Shown piece after piece: positions 45,676-56,233 of a stretch of DNA of 64,000 nt (position 1 is the first letter of the stretch; each line of letters starts with the position of its first letter). This DNA comes from Manduca sexta (Eukaryota; Arthropoda; Insecta; Lepidoptera; Sphingidae). The notes beneath the pieces were generated by a model, which did no database searches, was not told the origin of the DNA, and saw nothing but the letters and a program-made list of their open reading frames with translations. The position numbers and the translations under genes are program-made. The stretch spans positions 1,302,001 through 1,366,000 of the forward strand of contig NC_051120.1 in NCBI RefSeq assembly GCF_014839805.1, written 5' to 3'.

Positions 45676-46803
45676 AATGGCAATTTTCTCGTACAACAAA
45701 TCAGCGTCTGCGCGGTACCTTGAAATCACTATTCGTTTTTCAGCTATATTATTAAAAATGATTAATCAGATCTCAGCCTAATGATTAGAAATGTCTAACA
45801 GACCTTGCCATATATCGAAAGACCTTATCAACCATCTCTAGCCCATCATAATTAACGTGTTGCAACGTCTGTCCATCACAGGGTTATGTGCTAATGTTTT
45901 CGTTTATAGTTTAAATATTTTAGATAATGTGATGCTGGCGGCTTCACCTGTTTAAAAGCGATTTCCTAGAATAAAAATCCCTTTGCAATTCTCCGGGGCG
46001 TTAAGTAATCCTATTTGTTATTCTGGAATTGATGCGCTAATCTATTTATCATTTGTTTTTAAAAATCTTACACTTATTGGGGACTATATTATCCCTGACT
46101 ACTATAGTCAACTTTTGTTTCCAAACAATTTTTTTGGCGAAGGAAGCATGTAACGCGGGTAAAATAATATACTTCTAAACAACGCAGTATTTGGGATATC
46201 GTTGATTCTATGTGGATATTTATCAGATTTTATCAAGAATATTTAATTTTACTGCCGATGTTTCGATGCCCAACATTTTCACAAACATAAGAAAGACAAC
46301 ATGTTCTGCCGATGACGTAAAAACATGCAACAAAAAGTACATATAATTAAAATAAAAAAAATAAAACAAAAATACTACAAAGTTATACAATTTACATGTT
46401 AGATAAACGTAAAAATCATTTTGTTAATAGTCTTTTATTATCCTGTCTTATCGCATACTTATTTACCTGCATAAAAAAACTTTAAAATTAGCCATTGTAT
46501 TCTGTCACCTGCATTCATACCACTCAATAGAATCAGATAGCTTAGATTCGTATCTTGAACCAAACGGCAATGAGCCCAGAAGGTCGCGTTCAATGGTACG
46601 TTGGTATTTACAATCAATTTATATAACCTGTCACGATTACTTCATTTTAAATTGAGTTCTATAAGTTATGTGGAATTATATTTAATAGTTAATTAGACCC
46701 AATAGGTGAAGTCAGTCTGGGAATTATAATTCTAAATGTTAAATCTGCTACTTTGAACAAATATACTTGCATAGGCGCCGCCAAAATTACTTTTAGGGCG
46801 ATC
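45676..46803. other. Unassigned AT-rich DNA
   Basis: A degraded family E outer segment may lie at 46222-46305 (CTGCCGATGTTTCGATGCCC, then TTTTCACAAACATAAGAAAG). Nothing else recognised. Confidence 0.4.
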
Positions 46804-46857
46804 CATGCATGCTGCATCTACAGTGTAGATACAGCATGCATGTGTAGATTCTACACA
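46804..46857. repeat. Two adjoining near-perfect palindromes
   Basis: 46804-46822 and 46824-46842 are reverse complements with one mismatch around a single central base. Overlapping its right end, TGTGTAGA 46841-46848 and TCTACACA 46850-46857 form a second palindrome, also with a one-base centre. The centre of the first also contains GTGTAGA, so the two may have arisen from each other. Confidence 0.7.
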
Positions 46858-47127
46858 CTATAAGTAGGTACTACATAATATATATATTTTTTAAACCGCA
46901 CGCTTATTTTATATGCGAAACCATAATAAAACTTCTGTGGTTGATAGTTCCTATTGACATTCAGTGACTTATTTTTTTGTAATTTAGTCCGGGCAGGGGG
47001 GTGCACGTGCGCCTCCTTGCACTCTTATAGCGCCCATGTATACAGTCACAATATAGATATATTAATCTACAGTAAGAATATGTGCGATCAGTGTAATCAC
47101 TGAAGTGACAGCTCGTTACGTATGAAT
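46858..47127. other. Unassigned DNA
   Basis: Nothing recognised. Confidence 0.4.
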
Positions 47128-47268
47128 GAGATTTCCGGAGTCCCAAATCAAATAAACCAACCCACCTTTCATTCCAAATCTCTATTGATTACGTTTCATC
47201 ACTTGTCATGAAAGAGATTTCCGGAGTCCCAAATACACCAACCTTTCATTGCTAATCTCTATTGATTC
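47128..47268. repeat. Direct repeat with an 86-bp period
   Basis: 47128-47190 and 47214-47268 share GAGATTTCCGGAGTCCCAAA, CCAACC and AATCTCTATTGATT in order. The first copy has about 8 extra bases. It is a local tandem duplication, non-coding. Confidence 0.75.
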
Positions 47269-47811
47269 TTTCCTTTAAGAGTAGGAGTGCGTGCATAATT
47301 CTTCTGGCATTATGTTGGGAGCTAAACATCAATTAATATTTTTATAATTAATACATTTGAATATCATTACATTCGCCGACTTATACTAAAATGTTTGCAT
47401 TACAACAAAAAGCAATTCTTTAATATCTAATTAATAGCAATTATTAACCTCCGTTCTACAGTAATATCGTTTGTAAAAAACCCACTGTCGCTGTGTATGA
47501 GTGTTTGCGTTAATTGTAAGGTATTTACAAACAATGCAAATGCATTCAGGTAAAGGCCGCTGTAATTAAATGGGTTTTTGTTCATTCATTGAGTATTCGA
47601 CGGAATGCGACTTGGAAAAATTTACGAGTTTGGTTTTAAATGTTGGTCGTGGCTTGAACTGCGGTCTGGTTAGAGTATATATTGTTTTATGATTGTGTGT
47701 TGATAAATAGGTTATAACTGAAAGACAAAACGGGCATTTAGCTCGCCTGGAGGTAAACATCAGGAAAGTCCATTAATAGTGCACAATTTAACACTACCCA
47801 TTGAAATTTAT
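47269..47811. other. Unassigned AT-rich DNA
   Basis: Nothing recognised. Confidence 0.4.
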
Positions 47812-47871
47812 CGCTTTATAATTTTCTCTCAACGTTTCGAAGACTGCGGCCTTCATGGTCACGGGGGGGAC
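47812..47871. repeat. Family E core fragment
   Basis: It contains TTCTCTCAACGTTTCGAAGA and GCGGCCTTCATGGTCACGGG. There is no matching second arm nearby. Confidence 0.65.
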
Positions 47872-47958
47872 TTTTTACCATTATATTTTAAGACTGTCTA
47901 AAGTTGGTCCCCATGTTCCATTTGAACGGAGACAATTGCATTCTTACCTTTGCTTGGT

Positions 47959-47990
47959 GGTAGAAATAAACGGCTTTGTTTATTTCTACC
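47959..47990. repeat. Short perfect hairpin, family C-like sequence
   Basis: GGTAGAAATAAAC at 47959-47971 and GTTTATTTCTACC at 47978-47990 form a 13-bp stem with a 6-nt loop. The GGTGG(T/C)AGAAATA text is shared with family C and with 48911-48925, so this may be two family C ends in inverted arrangement. Confidence 0.5.
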
Positions 47991-48000
47991 GCCATAAGGA

Positions 48001-49123
48001 TAGCTATGTGGATTATAGTATGTTTCCTCCATAACTTACATGATTCCCAGACCACGAAGTAAGCTAGACTGTACCGGGCATACTTAAGCCATTAAATGCC
48101 AAAACAGCAGCTGCCAGGATGTGCTTAATTCAACCAATCAGGACGTCGGCGCGGTTCAAAAGAGTTTTTGCGTTTTAATCTTACGAGGAAATGATGAGTG
48201 TTTACATAAAAATGTTTTTGTCTCTCAGAAGACTTTAATATTTATAAACGAGATGTATCGGGAATTAAAAAGTTAATTGTCGTGGGATGTATCTGACATA
48301 CATCAATATGCAGAATCTTGGAATTTTGGTTTTGTACCAAGAAATAGGGCGTAAACACTTTCAACTTGTTCATAAAAAACATATATTAGAGGTTACTGGT
48401 TTCTCAGATTTTGAAAATATGCTATTGATTATAATTATAAAAATATGACCTATTGGGAATGATACACCTCTATAGTCCAATCCTAGGCAAAATAGAAATA
48501 CTGACAGTTGACGATCAGGACTTCAAAGTTCAATCTACACCACCACTAGATCAAGGAAGCGATGGTTCTAAGACCACGCACCAAACAACGAAAGCGTCCC
48601 GCTGAAGTATTATGCGGAAGAATGCGGACACAATCAGCTGCTTTTTGCGCTGCTATAAAAATAACACGTAATCATCTAGGGTAATGATGCACGGCGTCGT
48701 CAGCGCGTGTGCGGAAAAACTTAGTTTCTATTTGGATATTTTTTGTCCGTGGATGATTCTGGATTCGAATCCCTTGCGGAGCTTTGTTGGTTTTACTATT
48801 CGAGGCTAGATTCCCAGAGAGGGTTCCCAGGGAGGTCAGGCAGACGTAATCAAGCAGAATCTTTCAGCAACATGTTTGTAAAAATGTGTTCACTGTAAAC
48901 CCAGGAGCTGTCCTGGCGGCAGAAATAAACAAAGCTAACTATCCATTCAGCTATAACATAGTAAATAATATAATGTAACATTATAAGCTCCTAAATACTA
49001 CCTGCTAACTCACTGGCGAAGATTTGTAATTAACATAGGACTCTTTTGTGTTTAATTTCTACTGATGTAATTTGTCTCTAAATCTTGCTATAATACATCA
49101 TATAAGGCACCACTAGCGAGGCG
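48001..49123. other. Unassigned DNA
   Basis: A tRNA-like GGATTCGAATCCC lies near 48770, probably a SINE head remnant, and a family C-like GGCGGCAGAAATAAAC at about 48911. No gene recognised. Confidence 0.4.
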
Positions 49124-49290
49124 TCCATACAACCCGATTCCTACCGGCTTCCCTTTTAGGTTTATTTACGTTTGTCTTAGTTTTTGTTTTCTGTTAAATT
49201 GGCCGCGATATGTTAACTAAGATAATATTTTTTGCCTCGGGTTACCTTTTGAAAAAGTTCACCCTTCGCCACTATAAGGTTCCTTTTGCT
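49124..49290 (-). repeat. Family J repeat
   Basis: It has CCTACCGGCTTCCCTTTTAG, then CTCGGGTTACCTTTTGAAAA, then CACCCTTCGCCACTATAAGG. It is the clearest copy of J together with 58365 (opposite orientation). Confidence 0.55.
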
Positions 49291-49594
49291 ATAAAGTAAA
49301 TTAAAGAATGGTAGACACTAATCATTTTACTCAAACTGCACAGAAATTGTACTCTAAGCGCTGGTCGACAAAAATCGAGACTTAAAAATTAAATTAATAC
49401 TGGTTATCGAATTTTATAGCCGCTCTTGACCTTTGGCTGGCGACCGGCTCGGAATCTGACGATTGCATCTAATATTAAATGACTACGGGCAGGTAGCTTG
49501 GAAATGTCGTAACTTGATTCCAATGAGAAACAAATTCACTGTAATTGTGGGTAAACAATTTAAAAGAAATTAAATACATTTATTTATTTAGCAC

Positions 49595-49842
49595 GACTGC
49601 GTTAGTGACGTATTTGTTTTGTGTGATCGAAACATCTCTGCGGCCACGGGTTCGAATCCTAGGTCGTGGAGTGATATTGTTTTTTTCAGTATTAACTCGG
49701 AGTATGGAATTTGTGCCCGATATGGCGATAGGCTCGCTTCCTGTCGCAACGTTGGACGGAATGCTTGGGCGAAAAGTTAGATCCCTGGTTGCTCCTCTTA
49801 CACCACCTTCGGGGATAAAGTAGATATGTGTGTGTGTTAAAT
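49595..49842 (+). mobile_element. Family B SINE with 8-bp TSD
   Basis: B box GGTTCGAATCC (about 49649), body TGCCCGATATGGCGATAGG and a TGTGTGTG tail. TTTAGCAC at 49587-49594 and 49843-49850 is a plausible TSD. The (TG)n tail and an (AC)n run beyond the TSD form a perfect 15-bp hairpin, 49822-49836 with 49848-49862. Confidence 0.8.
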
Positions 49843-49862
49843 TTTAGCACACACACATATCT

Positions 49863-50857
49863 CGATGACACATATAGCGAGCATAATTGCACTTATGACA
49901 AAATTATCTGGAATTCTCTTAATTTCTGTTACTGGACAACTATTGGATGTAATGTATCAAGATTATGTATGCTACTGCTGGGTTAAGTTATTATACAACT
50001 GGTAGCCGGTCCAACTACTGCATTCGGGAATATAACTTGCATTATTTATCACTTATCATTATATTTATTGATATTTTAAATATATGCCGATCGCTATGAA
50101 CAATGTTTAAAAGTTAAATCATATCGACACTCATTTAGTCATTTATTATTATAATACGCGAATAAATCACCAATTTTATTGTTTAAAATAATTAAGTTCT
50201 TAAAGAAGAATTTTCTAATATACATACACTATCAATTTTAAATAATTATTTTAACGCCGGCCTTAGCTAGGAATGAAGCCACTCTTGTATAATCCTAATT
50301 TAAAGTTCCCGAGAAACAAAATCAGCTTATAATGTTTCATTAGAATATTAATTGTGATACGATCTTAGTCCGCTCTAAATGAAGGTCGATTCAATCAACT
50401 TGTCTGCCGACCTTCTGTTAGGATTACTTGAATATATCAAGTGGATATATTTAGCGATCTAGTCCAGATTCCAAGTTGGGTCGTAGATTAAATTTTAGGA
50501 ACCCGAGACTTTAGGAACAGTCGTACCGCGTACGAAATACTACACTGTTGAAACACTTTCTGAATTAGTAGATAGAATAAAACGATTTTTTTTATTATTT
50601 CATCTAGTCGACCTCTATTATTTTACATAAATGGCCGAAACTATAAGATATCTGCCTATCCCAGAAGAGAAAAGGCGTGATGTAAGTATGTTTTGTCTAA
50701 GTATAAAATCCTTCAAAGGTCTCTAACTGACCCGGCAGCTGAGTTAGCATAACACGCCTTGACCCCATAAACCAATTTAGTGCCACCTGTGTTGACTGAG
50801 CATGCGAGCATGAATAATGGTAGATTTACAATAAATTAACCCAAGGTTTACATACAA
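49863..50857. other. Unassigned AT-rich DNA
   Basis: No gene or repeat recognised. Confidence 0.45.
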
Positions 50858-51065
50858 ACAGGCCAGCATAATTGTGTCGATTGGCGAGGGAAAATCATCC
50901 AGTGTTAATATTCGTATTCTTTATGAATTATCGCTTGCTTTAACGGTGAAGGAAAACATCGTGAAGTCTAAATAAGGTATTACTATTGTTGAACGTCGTT
51001 TACCATCAGGACATTTACTCGTCGAGTCATTGAGTGTTTACCATCAGACGAGCTACTTGCTCGTC
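50858..51065 (+). mobile_element. Composite of D, A and C/D-like fragments
   Basis: 50858-50905 is the family D core (AGGCCAGCATAATTGTGTCG). 50909-50970 is an internal piece of family A (TTATCGCTTGCTTTAACGGT, then GGAAAACATCGTGA). 50985-51065 has two spaced TTTACCATCAG motifs, each followed by CTCGTC-like text, resembling duplicated family C 3' ends. Confidence 0.55.
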
Positions 51066-51086
51066 ATTCAATTGTATAAAATACTA

Positions 51087-51375
51087 GTTGAACCGACAGA
51101 CGTTGTCCCGTCTTTACTATGAATTTGCAGCGCGCATTCTGTCAATCGCTGACAGTTTCAAACAATTGACAGTTATATAACTAAACTAATATTTTCGTTA
51201 AGTTTTCGTAAATTTTCTAATTCTCCGCGCAATTTTTTGAATTTTTTCTTTCATAAAAACCTTCTCCTGACAATAACAAACACAACAAAAAAAAATTGTG
51301 AAATCGGTCCATCCGTTCACGCGTGATGGCGTGACCGAGGGAAGGGAAATAGGGATTCATTTTTATAAATATAGA
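51087..51375 (+). mobile_element. Family F retroelement 3' fragment
   Basis: It has GACAGACGTTGTCCCGTC, CATTCTGTCAATCGCTGACA, GACAATAACAAACACAAC, GTTCACGCGTGATGGCGTGA and a closing TTCATTTTTATAAATATAGA, and is nearly collinear with 59111. It has the form of a non-LTR retrotransposon 3' UTR, probably RTE-like. It ends about 70 bp before the candidate exon at 51448. Confidence 0.75.
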
Positions 51376-51447
51376 TGACGTAGAGAATGAATGCTTTGTC
51401 ATTCGCCATATTCCCAAGCGTCAACAGCTTCATTTCAACTAATAGAG

Positions 51448-51564
51448 ATGGACGGACTTTCCCCCTCCAAGGCCGCGCATTGTGTTGTATGGGAACGGCA
51501 CGGTGGTGGCGATGTGGGTCGTGTCGCCATCAGCTTGGCTAATCGACAATTACCGTTGAGCTCT
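51448..51564 (+). CDS. Candidate N-terminal coding exon, unidentified
   Basis: Thirty-nine codons begin MDGLSPSKAAHCVVWERHGG and end RQLPLSS at a good donor CTCT/GTGAGT (after 51564), phase 0. The tract is markedly GC-richer than its flanks and starts with a strong start context (GAGATGG). The frame is open upstream to 51391, where another ATG occurs, so a longer start is possible. The acceptor-like CAACTAATAG ends at 51445, but its pyrimidine tract is weak. No domain is recognised. It sits between family F and family A insertions. It may be an alternative first exon of the gene that starts at 28755. A chance frame in a GC-rich island is the alternative. Confidence 0.4.
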
Positions 51565-51651
51565 GTGAGTTTTTGAAGTGAGCTCAGTGGAGATTTATGT
51601 TTGATTTGTTGCTGAGTTTGACTAGTTAAAAAAGTGGTAGCATATTTAGGT

Positions 51652-52001
51652 AAAAAAGCGGCGATAGCCTAGTTGGTTGTGGAACGGACTGCGGAGACGA
51701 ATGTCCGCAGGTTCAAATCCCAAGGGCACACACCTCTGACTTTTCTAAAAAAAAAAAATCATGTGTGTATTCTTTGTGAATTTATCGTTCGCTTTAACGG
51801 TGAAGGAAAACATCGTGAGGAAACCTGCACATCTGAGAAGTTCTCTATAGGAATTTCGAAGGTGTGTGAAGTCTACCAATCCGCACTAGGCCAGCGTGGT
51901 GGACTAAGGCCTAATCCCTCTCAGTAGTAGAGGAGGCCCGCGCTCAGCAGTGGGCAAGTATATAATACAGGGCTGATATTATTATATTATTATATTATTA
52001 T
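51652..52001 (+). mobile_element. Family A SINE, complete with 10-bp TSD
   Basis: It starts AAAAAAGCGGCGATAGCC, with A box TAGCCTAGTTGG at 51665-51676, B box GGTTCAAATCC at 51710-51720, the full body, and an (ATT)n-rich tail. ATATTTAGGT at 51642-51651 and 52002-52011 is the TSD. This is the best reference copy in the window. The 84-codon frame inside it is not a gene. Confidence 0.92.
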
Positions 52002-52013
52002 ATATTTAGGTTG

Positions 52014-52165
52014 TGTTGTGTATGTTCGGTTCCAACAGGCCGGCATAATTGTGTCGACTGGCGAGGGGTAATCATCTCTCGTCAGTCATCATTCTATTGG
52101 ACCCCACTCTACTTACCATCGGGTACAGTGAGGTCACTTCGCCGTGCCAGTAGAAAAAAAGGTTA
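52014..52165 (+). mobile_element. Family D interspersed repeat, 3' two thirds
   Basis: It has GGTTCCAACAGGCCGGCATA, GGCGAGGGGTAATCATCTCT and CTTACCATCGGGTACAGTGA, ending in an A-run. It lies directly behind the family A TSD, so A inserted at or beside its 5' end. Confidence 0.75.
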
Positions 52166-52207
52166 TTTGTCGGATTTAAATACAAATTTTACTTGTAGTA
52201 CGTATGT

Positions 52208-52400
52208 CATATGGTAGGTTCGTGTGGGTAGGCACTACTTCGTCGATATTTACCGCCAACCAGCTATGTGGATGCAGTATTGTGTTTCTGGTTGAATGAT
52301 AGTAGCCAGCTTATTATAAGACATAATTAATGTATCTTGCTACTGCTTACAAGCGGTCGTATCGCTTACCATCAGGCCAGCGGCATGCTTCACTCGTCAT
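52208..52400 (+). mobile_element. Family C interspersed repeat, diverged
   Basis: It has GTGGGTAGGCACTACTTCG, TATTTACCGCCAACCAGC, a GTAGCCAGCTTATTATAAG block and GCGGTCGTATCGCTTACCAT. It is collinear with 40829 but lacks the central block. Confidence 0.72.
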
Positions 52401-54794
52401 ATAACTGTAATAAAAAGTTACTCAAATCATTAATATCTATAATCTTAATTATAATGAGGATTCAAATCGGTAGGTAAAAGCGAGAGCGCAAATCATTCAT
52501 TCCAAAACATACTAATTAGAAAAATGACATTAACTATCTTAGTAACTGTAGTGTATGGATTTATATAATAATTTCCGTCTGTCGTCTAGAACTCACAACG
52601 CAAAACTGCGGGTAGATAGAACATTGTGTTGTTGAGTGTCACGGAGTGAAGACGTGCGTAGCAAACGAGCTTATAAATTATAATATATTACAAGATAATA
52701 GAGGACATTACAATAACATTTTCTTTGAATTGTCATGCTAAAGACACCATTCTAGGCGTAAAAATTATAAATATAATAAGTTTATAAGTTTAGTTTATTT
52801 AGCAAAAGTTTGTACATATACGTACAAATAACATGCTAGTTGCTACAATACAGTATAACTTATTAAGTGTTTGAACGCTGGTACCCAAGGTAAGATTAAA
52901 CTTGTGTTATGGGTACCAGGAAATAATAGACAAAATCCTTTTATTACGCTCTACAAGAGTAATCTGTCAACGCATTATTATTAAAAAAGACCCTTTATGT
53001 ACCATTAGAAGCATCTTAACGTAAAATACACTATAATCCTAAAACAATAAGAAGTAAAATTATGACACGATCTTTATATCTTTATAACCTCAGTAACGCA
53101 TGCGTGAAAGTGGTTGTTTTATGTTTAAAAGTACTTACCACCTTGTGGTAAATGTAGTAGTATAATTTGCATGCGTAGAAAATATATGGTTTTCTATATG
53201 TGAAATCGTAGTATTTGATCCCACGTATTTTATGTACGAGATGAATATCTGTACGATTCAGAGGATTATAAAGCCGTTATTAAGGCTACTTAAATGTAGT
53301 TTGTTAAACTATACACATGCCTTTATTTTGAGGCAGTAGTATAATGAGTGCTTTTTGTCAATTTATTTATCATATAAAGAGATAATCGAAATGTAGCACA
53401 CAAATTCTTGTCCCTTCAACTCGCAATATACTCAATGTTTTACACGTACAGCGCCACAAGCTGCATATAAATCCCAAAATTCACTTAATTACCCAACCCG
53501 AGCGAGCATCGAATATGACATTATACATCCACTAGGCCAACTAAAAAATAATTCGCCATAACAATGACACAAGAAACGAACCCCATGTAAATCATTGACG
53601 TATATTCTATAGACACGAACGTCTATATAAACTATTTGTTCAAAATCTGAACTAAAATGGCAACCAAAACGTCACTGTTATAACTTATTTATTCACTTGA
53701 ACAATCAATAATTTTACTTATTCGACTAATATTTTTTATTAATATTCAGGTTTGCACTTAGACTCGCGTTTTTATATTATGAGCGCCACTCCGTACACAA
53801 CCACAAGTATCGTATTGACGCCATACTAAAATCAGTTTTGAATGGATGACAGTTCAATTCAGATGAACACAGTGAATGTTCAGAACGGCAAATCCAGTAC
53901 GTAGTACATATATATCGATGATGTAAATAAATAAAATCCATACAATACAAAGTCCGCTTCATAGTAATCGCTTTGCCAATAAAAACCCAATTAACATAGT
54001 AAGGTTCCGCGCAGACTCATCTCGGGTTTCCGTTAGGAACCAATAACGCCGTGCATGCGTGTAGGATCACCATTATGTAGGGGGATTTGGGGATAATGTG
54101 GGAAACGTGTTTGGATAAGTAGAGGCTTGTATGGAGATTAATAGAAGTCGTAAAAGGTATTTTTAATCCTCTAGTCTAAAAATAGCAGCAAATATTGTAT
54201 ATATATTATCGCTGATAGTTTTAAAGATATTTTGGTCTAAACTGTGTTAAGAAAAATGTAACTCTCCCAATTTTTTTTTCAGTGACGAAATCCATATGAG
54301 AAAAGTTCTAAAACAGAATTGAAAATTAAAAATCACGCCCTAAAATGCCACAAATTAAACGAGAGACAACTAGTCTATTCTTTCTGCCCTAAAGTAGCTA
54401 CAATTCCTTAAAGGAATTGAAACCTCTCAAACAAAAAATCCGTATAAACTCAAACGTGTGTTCCTCCAGTGCGTTGCAAAGCCCGGCGCCGACGCCCACA
54501 TAACAAGGAAACAGTGCGCCACTGGTGATGTTTATTCTACTGCTTACATATTTAAATCGCTATCACTTGATTACGATAGTGGCGGGGTCATTTCAGTATA
54601 TCAAAGTTACTTTTAAAATAAATCAATGTTATGCAATAAATGAAGCGCAGATGTCCATTATCAACTTGCTGAGAAATACTATACGCATATGAAATTGTCT
54701 GTTGCTGAACTTGTTAGTTTTGACAATGTTCCATCATTTGCAAGTATAGCATCTAGGCGGCGCCTAACATAACCTGTTACGTGTGTAATTCCTA
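52401..54794. other. Sparse AT-rich DNA
   Basis: It contains a perfect 10-bp inverted pair CTGGTACCCA 52878-52887 / TGGGTACCAG 52910-52919, and a GC-rich patch at 54463-54535 with a weak exon-like look (TTCCTCCAG then an open frame). No gene supported. Confidence 0.45.
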
Positions 54795-54975
54795 AAGGTA
54801 TGTATGTTCCCTATGTACTCTAAAACGGCTGTAGCGATTTTAATGATTTTTTAAGTAATGTACAGATTAGCCCAGCGGGTGATCCAGGGAAATTGGGTAG
54901 CGATCAGACCTCCAGAAGTCATTTGGCTATAGACCATCACTGCTACACGTGCGAAACCGGGGCGGTTCGTTAGAC
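54795..54975 (+). mobile_element. Family G-like LINE 3' remnant
   Basis: CTAAAACGGCTGTAGCGATT and a closing GAAACCGGGGCGGTTCGTTA parallel the ends of the element at 58575. The middle is diverged. Confidence 0.45.
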
Positions 54976-55384
54976 ATTTATATTTAACGTTAGAATACCA
55001 ATATAACAATTGAATAACATATCTCACCCGCGAACTTCTAACTATGCCTGTCCATAAAAAACATTACCGATTTCTTTATCAATTTAGTAATTTATAACTT
55101 TGTTTGGTCAAGCGGTTTCTTACATCGTATTGATAGGCCTTTTAATTTACTTATCAATCGTAACATTAAAATTATCTCGACCCTTGCCCTAATTAATTAT
55201 TTATTATTCTATATCACAGTCGACATACTGTCTGCTCTGTGTAGTGTATGGCCGCCGATGTCATACAAAAAGCGAATATTATGCAATCGGTCTATGTGTG
55301 TGTGAACGTGCGTTTGTATGTATAGCCGTGAACTTTATTGTTTCCTGTATGCTATTGTTGCTAGCTTCGTAGGGTTCATTATCC

Positions 55385-55520
55385 CTTTGATAGCAGTTGC
55401 AGTCTACTGTTGGACATAGGCCTCTCCCAAGGTTAGGTCTACTGCTTTACGCATCCAGTCGCTGCCAGCTCTCTTGTGTAAGTCGTCCTGCCATCTGTCG
55501 TAGGATTCGTGAGTGACCTT
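55385..55520 (-). pseudogene. Decayed LINE reverse-transcriptase C-terminus
   Basis: The - strand frame beginning at about 55519 contains RWQDDLHKRAG, then SDWMRKAVD, then GEAYVQQ followed by a stop at 55404-55406 where active relatives usually have Trp. This is the conserved C-terminal pattern (RW.DDL..AG..W.R.A, GEAYVQQW) of lepidopteran non-LTR endonuclease/reverse-transcriptase ORF2 proteins. Several residues between D and GEAY appear deleted. Only this tail remains, and the 103-codon frame at 55447-55758 is a different, meaningless frame. Confidence 0.75.
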
Positions 55521-56142
55521 CATTGAGTGTAAATTGTTTACTGTCGGCCATTAATTGATTGGCATATTTAAAACTTATTTTGTTGTAACACAAGGATCTA
55601 GAAATTAATTCACGAGAATGATAAAAAGAACGAAATGTTTGTAAATGTGATTTGGAAAAATCCATTCTTTTCGCATAGCAGACGTAGTTGTACGTATTTA
55701 GGTGCTTGTTAAAAAGATTATAGAAATTGGAGTTTAAGTCATTGGTTAAACAGTACAATTATGTTTACGGACATGAAAATAAGAGTAGTTTTGTTATTTT
55801 ACCGCGATCTTTCGGTCTATATATGGTATAGTAAGTTTTATGAGATAAAAGAAACGTCACCACTACTATTAAACTATTTAGATCCCTTAATAAAAATAGT
55901 CACACAAAGAAATGGTAACTGGAATGAAAAGCAGGCTTGATACACTGGTAGATGGTAAGTGATGGTAGGTGGTTTCCAAACAGTTTCTCCCACAAACCAG
56001 TACTTACATCAAATCCAGTTAAGCCAATGTACCCAATCAAATTCAATTGACCCCTGCCCCGTCCACTTATTGTAAATTGTATTAAAAACAATGTGAGATT
56101 TATTATTGTTTTATGCCTTTCTTCTAGTACTATAGTATGATT
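55521..56142. other. Unassigned AT-rich DNA
   Basis: Nothing recognised. Confidence 0.4.
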
Positions 56143-56233
56143 ATGACTGTTGGTGTATTGCTGTGGTGAGGTCTCGGGTTCGACCTCCGGGTCGGGTAAT
56201 GTTATTGGTTTCTGCTCTGTGTCAATAAACATC
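56143..56233 (+). mobile_element. Family B SINE head fragment
   Basis: GTCTCGGGTTCGACCTCCGG and GGTTTCTGCTCTGTGTCAAT match the head and first body block of family B. The remainder is absent. Confidence 0.6.

Noticed and set aside
51673..51927. 84-codon frame, and a similar 74-codon frame at 17670-17894
   Set aside because: Both are translations of family A SINE sequence and recur wherever the SINE does.
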